Assembly: GCA_910575615.1 (NCBI GenBank) | Contig: CAJTEX010000005.1 | Location: forward strand, 97,040 to 161,039 | Direction of reading: 5' to 3' | DNA length: 64,000 nt | DNA from: Bacteroidales bacterium | Lineage (GTDB): Bacteria; Bacteroidota; Bacteroidia; Bacteroidales; Muribaculaceae | Part shown: piece by piece, positions 1 through 8,848 of the stretch | Layout: every line of letters starts with the position of its first letter | How positions within the stretch are numbered: the first letter of the stretch is position 1 | Made by a program: the position numbers and the translations under genes | The notes under the pieces: model-generated | The model's database searches: none | Seen by the model: the letters and a program-made list of their open reading frames with translations, nothing else | Told to the model about the DNA's origin: nothing

Positions 1-1887
1 GCGGGCCATCGCCTTGCGGACATAGCTGTTGGCCAGACGCTCTACCTTCTCCAGTTCCTCGGGGGTAACTTTCTGGAAGTGGGAGAAGTCGAAACGGAGA
101 AGTTCGGGTGACACAAACGAGCCTTTCTGCTCGACATGTGTGCCGAGCACTTCGCGCAGGGCCTGATGGAGCAGGTGGGTGGCGGAGTGGTTGGCGGATG
201 TGGCCATGCGGGCGTCAAAGTCGATGCGGGCCTCGAAAACCGCCTCGAGGTTGGAGGGGAGCTTGTAGGCAAGATGCACACCGATGCCGTTCTCACGCTT
301 GGTGTCGAAAATCTCGATGGTCTCGTCGCCGTCGGAGAGAGTGCCACGGTCGCCGACCTGACCACCCATCTCGGCGTAGAAAGGTGTCTGGCTGAGTATT
401 ATCTGGTAGAACTCTTTGTTTTTCTGCTTCACCTTGCGGTAACGAAGGATGTGGGCCGGGGCCGAAGTCTCGTCGTATCCAACAAACTCCTGCTCGCCTT
501 CGCGCAGCACCACCCAGTCGGATGTCTCGACGGCGGCGGCGTTGCGGGCGCGCTGTTTCTGCTGCTCCATCTCGGCGTCGAATCCGGCCTGGTCGAGAGT
601 CATGCCATTCTCTTTGAGAATCAACTGGGTAAGGTCGAGGGGGAATCCGTAGGTGTCATACAGGACGAAAGCCTCCTTGCCGGAGATTTCGGTCTTGCCA
701 TCCTTACGGGCTGTGGCGATTGCCTTCTCAAGCATCGCGATGCCGTTGTCGAGGGTGCGGAGGAAAGAATCCTCCTCCTCCTTGGTCACCTTTATTATGA
801 GGTCGCGCTGCTGGGCGATTTCAGGATAGGCCCCGCCCATCAGCTCGATGAGGGTGTCGACCAGGCGATACAGGAATGCCTCCTTCTGGTCGAGGAACGT
901 GTAGGCGTAACGGACGGCCCGGCGCAGGATGCGCCGGATGACATATCCGGCCTTGGCGTTGGAGGGGAGCTGGCTGTCGGCGATGGAGAACGCGATTGTG
1001 CGGATATGGTCGGCAATCACGCGCATCGCGATGTCAACCTTGGGGTCTTCGCCATATTTCTTTCCGGAGAGCTGGGCGATTTTTGAAATCATCGGGGTGA
1101 AGACATCGGTGTCGTAGTTTGAGGTCTTCCCCTGGATGGCCATGCAAAGGCGCTCGAAGCCCATGCCGGTGTCGATTACCTTGGCGGGGAGCGGCTCAAG
1201 CGAATGGTCGGCCTTGCGGTTGAACTGCATGAACACGAGGTTCCAAATTTCAATCACCTGTGGATGGTCTTTGTTTACCATCTCCGCGCCGCTGACTTTG
1301 GCGCGTTCCTCCTCGCTGCGGAGGTCGATATGTATTTCCGAGCAGGGACCGCAGGGACCTGTCTCTCCCATCTCCCAGAAGTTGTCATGCTTGTTGCCGT
1401 TGATGATGTGTGAGACGGGCAGATGCTTCTCCCAGAAAGAGGCAGCCTCGTCATCGCGGCCGAGGCCTTCAGCCTCCGAGCCTTCAAACACTGTGGCATA
1501 GAGACGTTCGGGGTCAAGACCGAGGACATCCACAAGGAATTCCCACGCCCAGTCGATTGCTTCCTTCTTGAAGTAGTCGCCAAACGACCAGTTGCCGAGC
1601 ATCTCGAACATGGTGTGGTGATATGTGTCGAGGCCCACCTCCTCAAGGTCGTTGTGTTTTCCGCTGACACGCAGACACTTCTGGCTGTCGGTGACGCGGG
1701 TCCACTTCGGGGCCTTGTTGCCGAGTATGATGTCCTTGAACTGGTTCATGCCGGCGTTGGTGAACATAAGCGTGGGGTCATCCTTGATCACCATCGGGGC
1801 CGAGGGGACAATCTGATGGCCTTTGCTCTGGAAGAACTGCTTGAAAGATTCGCGTATCTCGTTGGCAGTCTTAACGTTGGAATTCAT
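1..1887 (-). CDS. alaS: Alanyl-tRNA synthetase, N-terminal 629 residues (runs off the left edge)
   Basis: Charges tRNA-Ala with alanine in the cytoplasm. The reading frame is open from ATG at 1887 ([15 protein letters not shown]) to the edge, 629 codons of a protein that is usually about 870-880 residues. The class II catalytic core fills roughly residues 1-250 ([16 protein letters not shown] and [12 protein letters not shown] are visible). The editing domain contains the zinc-binding HSATH (HxxxH) at about residue 567. The C-terminal oligomerisation domain lies outside the window. A TAATTTTG (-7-like) motif lies on the minus strand near 1945-1955, without a clear -33 partner. The identification is very secure; only the 3' end is missing. 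Confidence 0.97.
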   Translation of the reverse strand, partial: MNSNVKTANEIRESFKQFFQSKGHQIVPSAPMVIKDDPTLMFTNAGMNQFKDIILGNKAPKWTRVTDSQKCLRVSGKHNDLEEVGLDTYHHTMFEMLGNWSFGDYFKKEAIDWAWEFLVDVLGLDPERLYATVFEGSEAEGLGRDDEAASFWEKHLPVSHIINGNKHDNFWEMGETGPCGPCSEIHIDLRSEEERAKVSGAEMVNKDHPQVIEIWNLVFMQFNRKADHSLEPLPAKVIDTGMGFERLCMAIQGKTSNYDTDVFTPMISKIAQLSGKKYGEDPKVDIAMRVIADHIRTIAFSIADSQLPSNAKAGYVIRRILRRAVRYAYTFLDQKEAFLYRLVDTLIELMGGAYPEIAQQRDLIIKVTKEEEDSFLRTLDNGIAMLEKAIATARKDGKTEISGKEAFVLYDTYGFPLDLTQLILKENGMTLDQAGFDAEMEQQKQRARNAAAVETSDWVVLREGEQEFVGYDETSAPAHILRYRKVKQKNKEFYQIILSQTPFYAEMGGQVGDRGTLSDGDETIEIFDTKRENGIGVHLAYKLPSNLEAVFEARIDFDARMATSANHSATHLLHQALREVLGTHVEQKGSFVSPELLRFDFSHFQKVTPEELEKVERLANSYVRKAMAR

Positions 1888-2176
1888 CTCTATATTGTGG
1901 TTTTTGTTTTCGTTGAAAATTCGGTACAATGGGGGAATTACGAGCGCAAAATTACGAATTTTTCGCCAAATTAGATGCAGCGACAATGTAAAAATTTGGT
2001 TAAAGCTGTCCGTTCCTGAAAGAGGTTGACTCGTTTTTGGATGTTTATTGTTTGATGTTTCCTCTTTGTCTGTGTAGGATTGACTGGTGGGGGGGCTATC
2101 CCTGTGCGGAGTTGACTGAGGGCGTAGCCCGAAGGCAACGTAGCCCAGGGATAGGGACAAAGTTACAAAAAAATTT
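1888..2176. other. Intergenic region upstream of alaS with a nested inverted repeat
   Basis: No gene seen. It holds the presumed alaS promoter region and, at 2096-2154, an imperfect hairpin whose outer arms are CTATCCCTG and CAGGGATAG, with a repeated GTAGCCC word inside. It looks like a small dispersed intergenic repeat at the edge of the remnant island that follows. Confidence 0.5.
2096..2154. repeat. Hairpin-forming intergenic repeat
   Basis: Outer arms CTATCCCTG (2096-2104) and CAGGGATAG (2146-2154) are perfect inverted copies. The interior contains GCGTAGCCC and ACGTAGCCC in direct repeat. There is no T-run, so a terminator role is doubtful. Confidence 0.45.
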
Positions 2177-2635
2177 TTAGCCCGTCGCTTTTGCCTTGTC
2201 AACTCCTTCCTCAGCGTTGGCCATCATAGCGTCAATGGCCCGCTCGCGGTAACTGATCCATTGCCTTTTGAGACGACCGGTTTCGGCGGCAGCTTCGGCC
2301 GGAGTCCGCATTTCGAGGCTTAGATGGGGGCGCTCGTGGTTATAGAACATGACTGCTTTCCGCAGGGCTTCCTTGACTTGGCCTATTTCAGTGAAAACCA
2401 TATTCTTGAACAACTCATTTTTAAGTGTGTTGTTTATGCGCTCGGCCTCGGCGTTGTCCTTGGGGTTGCCGCTTTCGGTCATGCTTATCATCACTTTGTT
2501 CTTGTGCAGCTCCGTGACATAGTCGGCACATGTATATTGTACGCCTCTGTTGCTGTGATGGATTGTCTTTGATAAATCAACCTCGTGTGCGGCAAGAAGC
2601 TCCATTGCCTCCGACAAAGCCTCCATAGGGCAAGA
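2177..2635 (-). pseudogene. IS3-family transposase (OrfB) fragment, C-terminal part only
   Basis: The last ~150 residues match the end of an IS3-family DDE transposase: an IHHSNRGVQY block, then DNAEAERINNTLKNEL carrying the final Glu, then YNHERPHLSLEMRTPAEA. The N-terminal helix-turn-helix and first catalytic Asp are absent. In the second DDE block the usual HHSDRG reads HHSNRG, so a catalytic Asp is replaced by Asn. The open frame continues to 2962, but beyond about 2635 it is only antisense to the neighbouring phosphoribosyltransferase fragment. This is a dead remnant whose breakpoint is shared with that gene. Confidence 0.8.
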
Positions 2636-2637
2636 CA

Positions 2638-3082
2638 CTACCGTAATCCCGCTTTCGGTATCATCTCGCTCTGGAAAAAGTCGCTCTATGGCCGGACGCT
2701 GGCCGACATCAAGAGCGACCCCGATATGGTCGAGTTTTTCGCTGCCAACGTCGCAAAACTCGTCGGTCAGATACTCGGCAGCTCGCTCGCTAATGGCGAC
2801 TGGTGCATCGTTACCTCCCCCAAGCGTCGCCACAAAGAGCGCAACTTCGCCTCGCTCATTTCCGCCCGGCTCGCTGAATTGCTCGGCATACCTTTCTACG
2901 AAGATGTTGCCGAGTGCCACTCGAAACATCGTGTAGGAGCAGTGTTCACCTTTGGCAAACAACCGCCCACTGAGCGTAACATAATCGTGTTAGACGATTT
3001 TGTTACAACCGGGGCCACGATGTGCTCGATGCGAGAACTCCTTATGCCCCTCGGCAAAAACCTCGTTTTTTCACGGGAATAA
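2638..3082 (+). pseudogene. Phosphoribosyltransferase-domain protein, N-terminus lost at the IS3 junction
   Basis: From about 2638 the plus-strand frame reads ARHYRNPAFGIISLWKK and continues for about 145 residues. It includes the type I phosphoribosyltransferase PRPP loop IIVLDDFVTTGATM (codons 2981-3022). Similarity is to ComF-like/PRTase proteins carried on mobile elements; the substrate cannot be told. The first in-frame ATG (2585) lies inside the IS3 fragment, so the natural start has been removed. The gene ends just before the convergent AT-rich gene at 3093. Whether a fusion protein is made is unknown. Confidence 0.6.
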
Positions 3083-3092
3083 ACAACAAGGC

Positions 3093-3782
3093 TTAGCCAA
3101 ATATCGTATTTCTATAGAATAAACTATGAATCTTCCCGATAATTCTTCTTTTCTTTCTTGCAATTTCTGCGCTTAATATAGAATAATTTTCTGGGGAGAT
3201 TTCAAACCAATCTGCTCCTTTATACATCACTCCAGTACAATACAACCAATTTCCATAGGTCACGCGAGGTGTAAGAAAATATTCTTCTTTCTCCTGTTTG
3301 TAGTACGCTAAAAATGTTTTGGCTTTGGATGTGCCGTGCGAAATATCATAATCTATGCCATTCGGTTTAACTGTTATTAGAAGAGCATTATACCTGCTAT
3401 TAAAATATCGCCTATCTTCTGATTTGCCTTCATAGCCTTTCATATTAGTAGCCATTGAATCTATTTCTTTTTGAAACTCTTCAAATTCCGAATGTATAGC
3501 TTCCCATCGTTCCTGGGGTATAACAACTGCTTTTAATATATCAGAGAATTTAAGGCTACTGGAATTATTTGATATTTCAATTTGTTCGTGTTTCTCAACG
3601 GCTATGTCAGAACCGTATAATCTATTACTCTCAGCTATATAACGCAACTTGTATAATATAAGTTTATCATCCGCGAGATGAAAGATAAAGCATATACCAT
3701 TTACTGTTTCATTTTTTGCGTATTTCTCAAAAACATGGACATATTCTGAGAAATCAAAATATTTAGGTAATTCAGATAACAT
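3093..3782 (-). CDS. Hypothetical protein, AT-rich island cargo
   Basis: A 229-residue protein that I do not recognise. It has no signal peptide or membrane segment, is lysine/glutamate-rich and contains many Tyr and Asn. The DNA is much more AT-rich than flanking genes and it runs against its neighbours, which suggests recent acquisition. A TAACTTTG -7 motif lies about 10 nt upstream of the ATG (minus strand, near 3790-3797), giving a very short leader. No -33 match is obvious. Confidence 0.7.
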   Translation of the reverse strand: MLSELPKYFDFSEYVHVFEKYAKNETVNGICFIFHLADDKLILYKLRYIAESNRLYGSDIAVEKHEQIEISNNSSSLKFSDILKAVVIPQERWEAIHSEFEEFQKEIDSMATNMKGYEGKSEDRRYFNSRYNALLITVKPNGIDYDISHGTSKAKTFLAYYKQEKEEYFLTPRVTYGNWLYCTGVMYKGADWFEISPENYSILSAEIARKKRRIIGKIHSLFYRNTIFG

Positions 3783-3808
3783 AAAGCAAAGTTACGCATT
3801 TTCCGTCT

Positions 3809-3839
3809 TTTAGCCATCATATAAGAGGCGGTAAATTTG
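3809..3839 (+). promoter_or_regulatory. Bacteroidetes-type promoter for the gene at 3862
   Basis: TTTA (3809-3812), a 19-nt spacer, then TAAATTTG (3832-3839), which fits the Bacteroidetes -33/-7 pattern. The ATG is 22 nt downstream of the -7 box. Confidence 0.5.
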
Positions 3840-3861
3840 TGGAAACCATTCATTAACAATC

Positions 3862-4437
3862 ATGGACCACAAATTCACCGAACAGATACGCCAGTGGCTT
3901 GAAACGCATGAAGACGAGCGCGACTATGCAGTCGGCGCTCTATATCTTTTGAAGTTGTCAGGCAATCAAATTCTTTACAAGAATATTGTTGCCACCCTCG
4001 ACCGTCGCCACGACGTTATCGAGTATCAACTTCAAAAATATTATAACTTCCGCGTTCAAGACCTGACACACGCACAGGTCGAAGAAATGTCGGCACAGGT
4101 CGAAGCCATTGTTGCCGAACATATTCCTCTCGCCGCTGCCGCTGATGAACAGCCGCAGAAAGGTAAACGCTCCGACCACGACCTGCTCCCTGATGAAATC
4201 AAGGCGAAATATGTTGAGAACCTTTCGATTCTCCAACGTATGCGCGAGCTTCATCTGCGCCTCCGCTCGCTTTCGCTCGACAAGAAATTGCACTCTAACT
4301 GGGAGGCTTACGACCACTATGTAGCACCCGGTCCCGATGCCGTCCCCTCGCGATTGGCAAAAGCCTCATCGGCTTTGCCGCTTGGCTCTGCCAAGAAACG
4401 CTCCGCTGCCGGAAGCAAATCCAAGAAGTCATCGTGA
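3862..4437 (+). CDS. Hypothetical phage-like protein with basic tail
   Basis: A 191-residue soluble protein. The first ~80 residues are predicted helical (QIRQWLETHEDERDYAVGALYLLKLSGN) and the end is a Lys/Ser-rich tail (AAGSKSKKSS). No family is recognised. It is followed after 19 nt by the PLD-like gene, so the two are probably co-transcribed. The context (phosphoribosyltransferase remnant, PLD-like protein, small helix-turn-helix-like proteins) suggests a mobile-element module. Confidence 0.75.
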   Translation: MDHKFTEQIRQWLETHEDERDYAVGALYLLKLSGNQILYKNIVATLDRRHDVIEYQLQKYYNFRVQDLTHAQVEEMSAQVEAIVAEHIPLAAAADEQPQKGKRSDHDLLPDEIKAKYVENLSILQRMRELHLRLRSLSLDKKLHSNWEAYDHYVAPGPDAVPSRLAKASSALPLGSAKKRSAAGSKSKKSS

Positions 4438-4456
4438 AACGCTTTCGTAGAAAGAA

Positions 4457-4978
4457 ATGAAACGCTCCGCTTCAATCTCCGAAATTCTCCGACCGCTTGC
4501 CGATAATCCTTTTCAGGCTTATTTGAGCAATGCGGTGCAAGTCGCCGACATTCTCGAATGGATTCTCGAACAGGTCGGTATTGCCGAGATTTGGCAAACT
4601 TCGTTTTCAATCTCGGAGGAATTTCTTCGGCGACTATTTTTTATCACCAAGTATAAAAAAGTCAGTCGCATCAATCTTGTACTCGACCACAAGGCTACCA
4701 ACAAGACCCTCAAACTTTGGGCGTTCATTACCCAAGTTATCGAGCGCACCTATCTTGCTGACAATCACAGTAAGGTTTTGTTGGTAAAATCCGAAGCCGG
4801 AGATACTGTTTCGGTCATTACCTCACAGAACTTGACCCGTGGCAACCGCTACGAATCTGCGTTTATCTCCACCGACAAAGCAATCTTCGGCCGGCTCCAC
4901 GAGCAGGTCAACGATTTAATAACCAATCATTCCGTACCCCTCCATGACCTATTCAGAGAACGAATTGCAGCAGATTGA
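4457..4978 (+). CDS. Phospholipase-D-like (single HKD-type motif) protein
   Basis: A 173-residue protein. Residues ~105-150 contain NHSKVLLVKSEAG followed by SVITSQNLTRGNRYESAFI. The H-x-K and the S-Q-N-L-T-x-G-N-x-x-E layout are typical of PLD-superfamily nucleases and helicase-associated nuclease domains. Only one such motif is present, so activity would need a dimer. The N-terminal half is unfamiliar. The 3' end overlaps the next gene by 35 bp in a different frame, implying translational coupling. The superfamily call is by motif only. Confidence 0.6.
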   Translation: MKRSASISEILRPLADNPFQAYLSNAVQVADILEWILEQVGIAEIWQTSFSISEEFLRRLFFITKYKKVSRINLVLDHKATNKTLKLWAFITQVIERTYLADNHSKVLLVKSEAGDTVSVITSQNLTRGNRYESAFISTDKAIFGRLHEQVNDLITNHSVPLHDLFRERIAAD

Positions 4979-5219
4979 GAAATTTGCCTCAATCTACTTG
5001 AAGATTTCGGACATGGCCGTAATACTCGATATTCCAGCTGATGTGCTTCGCGAAGACATCGCCGACCGAAGTAGCGAGGTGTCGAAAGCCTACCGACGCG
5101 GCAAAGCCACCTCAAAGGTCAAGCTACATTCCCAAGAAATGATGCTTGCACAGGTAGGCTCGCCGCTCGCTATCGAGAACGCGCATCGCAATTTATTGGA
5201 TATGGAAGATGATGAATAG
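4944..5219 (+). CDS. Small helical protein, possible DNA-binding/terminase-small-like
   Basis: A 91-residue protein that starts inside the preceding gene. The segment IEKFASIYLKISDMAVILDIPADVLREDIADRSSEVSKAYRRGK resembles the helix-turn-helix of phage small terminase subunits or similar regulators, and the C-terminus is acidic. No firm family assignment. The overlapping start suggests co-translation with the PLD-like protein. Confidence 0.6.
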   Translation: MTYSENELQQIEKFASIYLKISDMAVILDIPADVLREDIADRSSEVSKAYRRGKATSKVKLHSQEMMLAQVGSPLAIENAHRNLLDMEDDE

Positions 5220-5231
5220 CAGAATTTTTGC

Positions 5232-5239
5232 TAACTTTG
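5232..5239 (+). promoter_or_regulatory. -7 box (TAACTTTG) 5 nt before the start codon at 5244
   Basis: TAACTTTG matches TAnnTTTG exactly. With the start codon only five bases further on, the transcript would be leaderless or nearly so. A -33 match is not clear. Confidence 0.35.
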
Positions 5240-5243
5240 TGAT

Positions 5244-5942
5244 ATGACAAGCAAAGAATTTGATAAATGTGTAAATACCTCTCGCAAATCTGTCGGGAGT
5301 GAATATGGCTGGAAGAAAAGCGGATACGTTAGCTATAAAATAGTTAATGGCTATTTCTTTTATCTATTACACCTTGTAAATGCCAGTATAGATTTACATG
5401 TTAAGCCATTTTACGCAGATGATTTGTGGTGTGATATTTTCCAAATACCGGAAGCCAAGAAACCGATAAGTTTGCGTGGCAATGGTGCATTTGCCTTGCC
5501 TGGAGAGTCCATTGCGTCTTATGATACTTTCCCCGGCAACAGTAAAACTTATTCCGAGTCAATTATTGGGGATATTTGGGAATCCGTATTTAATGAAATT
5601 GAATCGGATATACGTAATTTTATATCTAAAAATCCGTCTGCGGACCTGTATATGCCTCCCTCTACCAACGCTCGTGGTGATATCTCTTTATCATATCTTG
5701 TAGCACTGTTGCATAATAATAAAGTATCAGAGGTAATCAATCTCGTTTATATGGCTCGTCAAGAGGGTCAATGCTCTGGAATGGTCAAAGTCAAATTGTT
5801 TGAGGATGAAGAAAAAGACGGTTATTCTTTTATTTTAGATTTATTGCTGTCCGGTAAAAAAAGACAAAATCATATATTCTCTACAAATATAATAAGTTAC
5901 ACCTGTTTTACGAAAAAGGGCTTGTCATTTGAGGCGATGTGA
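5244..5942 (+). pseudogene. Hypothetical AT-rich cargo gene, 3' end rewritten by a miniature transposon
   Basis: Unrecognised protein, 232 residues as it stands. The last ~33 codons (from LLLSGKKRQ) are read from the 220-bp element inserted at 5842. Removing the element and one 9-bp duplication restores the ending SFILDYANSLS and a stop at about 6088-6090, so the original protein was about 205 residues. The base composition is AT-rich, unlike the genes at 3862-5219, and it may be a later cargo gene with its own promoter. It may still be functional because only its extreme end is changed. Confidence 0.65.
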
Positions 5943-6061
5943 AATTGGTAGCATTAAGCATCAAAAAGCCCTTAAAAGACATCTATACGAGTCTGTTTCA
6001 TGCTGTATGAGATAAAAATAGTCCATTTCCTATCATGTCAAAGTTTTACCGGACAGCAATA
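5842..6061 (+). mobile_element. Family-1 miniature inverted-repeat element, copy 1 (220 bp)
   Basis: Starts TATTGCTGTCCGGTAAAA and ends with its exact inverse complement (18-bp terminal inverted repeat). It is flanked by a perfect 9-bp target duplication TTTTAGATT (5833-5841 and 6062-6070). It has no transposase. It contains an internal AAGGGCTT/AAGCCCTT inverted repeat. Near one end (6035) an outward ATG encodes MSKFYRTAI. At the other end an outward TATATTTG box is present on the minus strand (5884-5891). The other copies are at 15248 and 24161. Confidence 0.93.
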
Positions 6062-6112
6062 TTTTAGATTATGCTAATTCTTTAAGTTAAACGCTTGTCT
6101 TTTACAGCATAG

Positions 6113-6147
6113 AACGGCTTATGTATCTTCGCGGTACATAAGCCGTT
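6113..6147 (+). terminator. Perfect 13-bp hairpin just before the start codon at 6152
   Basis: AACGGCTTATGTA and TACATAAGCCGTT enclose a 9-nt loop and are followed by TTTC. It may terminate transcription of the disrupted gene upstream. Because it ends only 4 nt before the ATG at 6152, it could also mask that start site. Confidence 0.6.
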
Positions 6148-6151
6148 TTCT

Positions 6152-6808
6152 ATGTCATATCCCAACGCTATCGAAGTATGCCGCGCCGAACTCTTTACAA
6201 AAGAGGTCGAACTACGCGAACACTATCCACAAGCTCTTGTGGATAAGGTGCTTCGTGTGCGCGAAATGTATAACTGGTTCATCGCCAACCCCGACGGCAC
6301 CGACCGCGAGTTTGTCGCCGAGGTCTGCCAACGCCACGGAATACACCGCACAACTGCGTATTCAGACCTTGCCGTGGTGAAGTCGCTGCTGCCGATGCTC
6401 GGCTCTGCCTCTCGCGACTTCCACCGTTGGCGCACCAACGAAATGCTTATCGCCACATACAAGATGGCCGAGAAGCGCAAGGACAGCAAGACTATGGAGC
6501 GGGCGGCAACTGCCTACGGCAAGCTCAACCGCGTTGATCTTGAAGATGAACAGGCTATACCGCTCGACCAAATTCTCGTTCAGCCTTTCATGGCTACCGA
6601 TGATCCTCGTGTCCTCGGCATCGAGCCTATTCCCAACATAGCCGAGAAAATCTCTGCTATGATTGAGAAATACCGAAAGGAAACTATCGACATTGAAGAT
6701 GTCGAGTTTGAGGAATACGACCTCGAATTTGACACTCTGTTCCCTGACGAAGATAAAAAAAGCGAATGGAGTGCCGAGGCTGAACACTCTGCTACTTCGA
6801 GCCAGTAG
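6152..6808 (+). CDS. Phage-like DNA-binding protein, possible small terminase
   Basis: A 218-residue protein. Residues ~30-75 (VREMYNWFIANPDGTDREFVAEVCQRHGIHRTTAYSDLAVVK) look like a helix-turn-helix segment, then a helical block, then a strongly acidic C-terminus (DIEDVEFEEYDLEFDTLFPDEDKK). The layout (helix-turn-helix, oligomerisation helices, acidic tail) is what small terminase subunits show, but no large terminase gene follows, so the role is inference. It is the last intact gene of the first remnant island and is followed by two hairpins. Confidence 0.7.
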   Translation: MSYPNAIEVCRAELFTKEVELREHYPQALVDKVLRVREMYNWFIANPDGTDREFVAEVCQRHGIHRTTAYSDLAVVKSLLPMLGSASRDFHRWRTNEMLIATYKMAEKRKDSKTMERAATAYGKLNRVDLEDEQAIPLDQILVQPFMATDDPRVLGIEPIPNIAEKISAMIEKYRKETIDIEDVEFEEYDLEFDTLFPDEDKKSEWSAEAEHSATSSQ

Positions 6809-6817
6809 CAAGACTTA

Positions 6818-6852
6818 CTAACATATATCTCTACAGCTCGGATATATGTTAG
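6818..6852 (+). terminator. Perfect 12-bp hairpin after the gene ending at 6808
   Basis: CTAACATATATC (6818-6829) and GATATATGTTAG (6841-6852) enclose an 11-nt loop. There is no clear T-run afterwards, so it may be a weak terminator or an mRNA 3' end stabiliser. Confidence 0.5.
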
Positions 6853-7147
6853 CGGGGAGCCTCTTGTCTCATTCGCTAAAATGCCCCACACGCTTACGTC
6901 CGAAACGATATCAGGTTATAAATCTGACGCCATGTTGCTGCATTTTCATCGCAAAGTTAATCATTATTTCCCATATGAACACCGCTGAACGTAAACAGGT
7001 TTACTTTAACAAGCCGCAACGCCTTTTAAAGACCGATTCAACTGAAAACCCGCCAAGGCATATGAGGCTGTAAAAAACAAAATCCGCGCTCATGACCTGA
7101 TGAAAGGCCATAAGCGCGGTGTTGACATATCTTACTGAGCCTCGCGG
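6853..7147 (+). other. Remnant region between the island and katA
   Basis: No intact gene. Two short plus-strand frames are open: 35 codons from MPHTLTSETISGYK near 6880, and 32 codons from MNTAERKQVYFNKPQ at 6975-7073. They look like pieces of one broken gene but neither is recognised. A hairpin terminator closes the region. Confidence 0.35.
7084..7119. terminator. Hairpin terminator between the island remnant and katA
   Basis: CCGCGCT (7084-7090) pairs with AGCGCGG (7113-7119), with further pairing between TGACCT and AGGCCA inside. It lies just beyond the katA stop on the minus strand and probably terminates katA; it could also stop rightward transcription. Confidence 0.6.
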
Positions 7148-8653
7148 TCATTTGCGCGACCGGCGCTTGTCCCACTCGGGATGGGCCGGGTCTTCGGCCT
7201 CGAGGGCCTCCGCGAGGTCAATGCCGAGAGCCTCGGCAAGCATCTTGCCGTAACCGGCATCGGCATTGTGGCAGGCGCGGACATGGCGTTGCTTTATGAA
7301 CAGCGGCACACCCTCCATCTGGGCGGCGGTGTTGTCGCATGTCGCCTTCTGGTCTTCCTGGCTCATAAGCCGCCAGAGCTTGCCGGGCTGGGTGTAGTAA
7401 TCGTCGTCATACTCCCGTTCGTCATAATCATACACCTCTCCTTCGATTTTCATCGGGGGCTCTTTCAGGGATGGATTGTCATGCCATTCGCCGAAACTGT
7501 TGGGTTCATAGCCCACGGTGGCCCCGTAATTGTCGTCGGTGCGCATCTGTCCGTCGCGGTGGTAGGAATGGAAGGGGCATCTCGGACGGTTGACCGGAAT
7601 GAGATTATTGTTCACCCCGAGTCTGTAACGCTGTGCGTCGCCATAAGAGAAGAGCCGCCCCTGGAGCATCTTGTCAGGAGAGAATCCTATGCCCTCTACA
7701 ATGTTGGCCGGATTGAAAGCCGCCTGCTCGATTTCTGCGAAGAAGTTTTCGGGGTTGCGGTTCAGCTCGAGGATGCCGACATCGCGTAGGGGGAAATCCT
7801 TGTGATACCACACTTTGGTCAGGTCGAAGGGATTGATGTGGTACTTCCTTGCCTCATCCTCGGTCATCAGTTGCACCTGTAGTTTCCATCGGGGGAAATC
7901 GCCGCGCTCGATGGCCTCGAAAAGGTCGCGTTGATGAGACTCGCGATCTTTGGCGATAATCGCCTCAGCCTCCTGGTCTGTTAGGTTCTTTATACCCTGC
8001 AGGGTGCGGAAATGGAACTTCACCCATGTGCGTCGGTTGTTTTTGTCGATGAAGCTGTAGGTGTGGCTTCCAAAGCCGTGCATATGCCTGAACGACGCGG
8101 GTATGCCGCGGGGCGACATGGTGATGGTGACCTGGTGGAGCGCCTCGGGCAGAAGCGTCCAGAAGTCCCAATTGCTTGTCGGGCTGCGCATTCCGGTGCG
8201 GGGGTCGCGCTTGATGGCATGGTTGAGGTCGGGGAACTTCAAGGGGTCACGCAGGAAAAACACCGGGGTGTTGTTTCCCACCAAGTCCCAGTTGCCCTGA
8301 TCGGTGTAAAACTTAATGGCGAAACCTCGTATGTCTCGCTCGGCATCGGCGGCCCCGCGTTCACCGGCTACGGTGGAAAACCTCACAAGGCACGGGGTCT
8401 GCTTGCCCGCTTCCGAGAAAATCGAGGCACGGGTGAATTCCGACAGGTCGTCGGTCACGGTGAAGGTGCCGAAAGCACCAGAGCCTTTGGCATGCATTCG
8501 CCTCTCGGGAATCACCTCACGGTCGAAGTGGGCTATTTTTTCAAAATACCACGGATTCTGCAAAGTAGCGGGGCCACGCATCCCTGTGGTCTGAACATTC
8601 TGGTTGTCAGCGATCGGGCGCCCGTTTTCAGCGGTCAGTCTTTTCTTATCCAT
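7148..8653 (-). CDS. katA: Catalase (small-subunit haem catalase)
   Basis: Breaks down hydrogen peroxide to water and oxygen. At 501 residues it has the usual length for small-subunit haem catalases. Visible landmarks are the distal His in [12 protein letters not shown] (residue ~54), the Asn in [13 protein letters not shown] (~128), and the proximal haem-binding Tyr in [14 protein letters not shown] (~340). The start [13 protein letters not shown] is typical. It is divergent from the MerR-like gene at 8849. No OxyR-type site was identified in the 195-bp gap. Confidence 0.97.
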   Translation of the reverse strand: MDKKRLTAENGRPIADNQNVQTTGMRGPATLQNPWYFEKIAHFDREVIPERRMHAKGSGAFGTFTVTDDLSEFTRASIFSEAGKQTPCLVRFSTVAGERGAADAERDIRGFAIKFYTDQGNWDLVGNNTPVFFLRDPLKFPDLNHAIKRDPRTGMRSPTSNWDFWTLLPEALHQVTITMSPRGIPASFRHMHGFGSHTYSFIDKNNRRTWVKFHFRTLQGIKNLTDQEAEAIIAKDRESHQRDLFEAIERGDFPRWKLQVQLMTEDEARKYHINPFDLTKVWYHKDFPLRDVGILELNRNPENFFAEIEQAAFNPANIVEGIGFSPDKMLQGRLFSYGDAQRYRLGVNNNLIPVNRPRCPFHSYHRDGQMRTDDNYGATVGYEPNSFGEWHDNPSLKEPPMKIEGEVYDYDEREYDDDYYTQPGKLWRLMSQEDQKATCDNTAAQMEGVPLFIKQRHVRACHNADAGYGKMLAEALGIDLAEALEAEDPAHPEWDKRRSRK

Positions 8654-8760
8654 ACAATCACAATGGGGGTTAGGGTCAAAAAGTACTAATCAGAACACCC
8701 GGTTGGCTGAAAATGTTTCCGCGGCCTGGCTAATCAGCGACAAAATCAGGTCGACAGACA

Positions 8761-8790
8761 TTGCGGACAGGAATAAAATCATTATTTTTG
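8761..8790 (+). promoter_or_regulatory. Promoter of the MerR-like gene
   Basis: TTG (8761-8763), 19-nt spacer, TATTTTTG (8783-8790), matching the Bacteroidetes consensus. The coding start at 8849 lies about 58 nt downstream. Confidence 0.6.
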
Positions 8791-8848
8791 CAGGCAGAAA
8801 AGGCCAGTCCTGGCAAATATTCCCTCCTCTGCATTCCAGCCCGAGACA

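Noticed and set aside
136..1086. A 316-codon plus-strand open frame
   Set aside because: It is antisense to alaS, whose motifs are unmistakable on the minus strand; the plus-strand product has no family features.
2096..2154. Riboswitch or terminator at the alaS leader
   Set aside because: The hairpin lies over 200 bp upstream of alaS, has no T-run and no known aptamer features; it is better described as a small repeat.
2636..2962. N-terminal extension of the IS3 transposase frame
   Set aside because: Only antisense to the phosphoribosyltransferase fragment; the transposase similarity stops near 2635.
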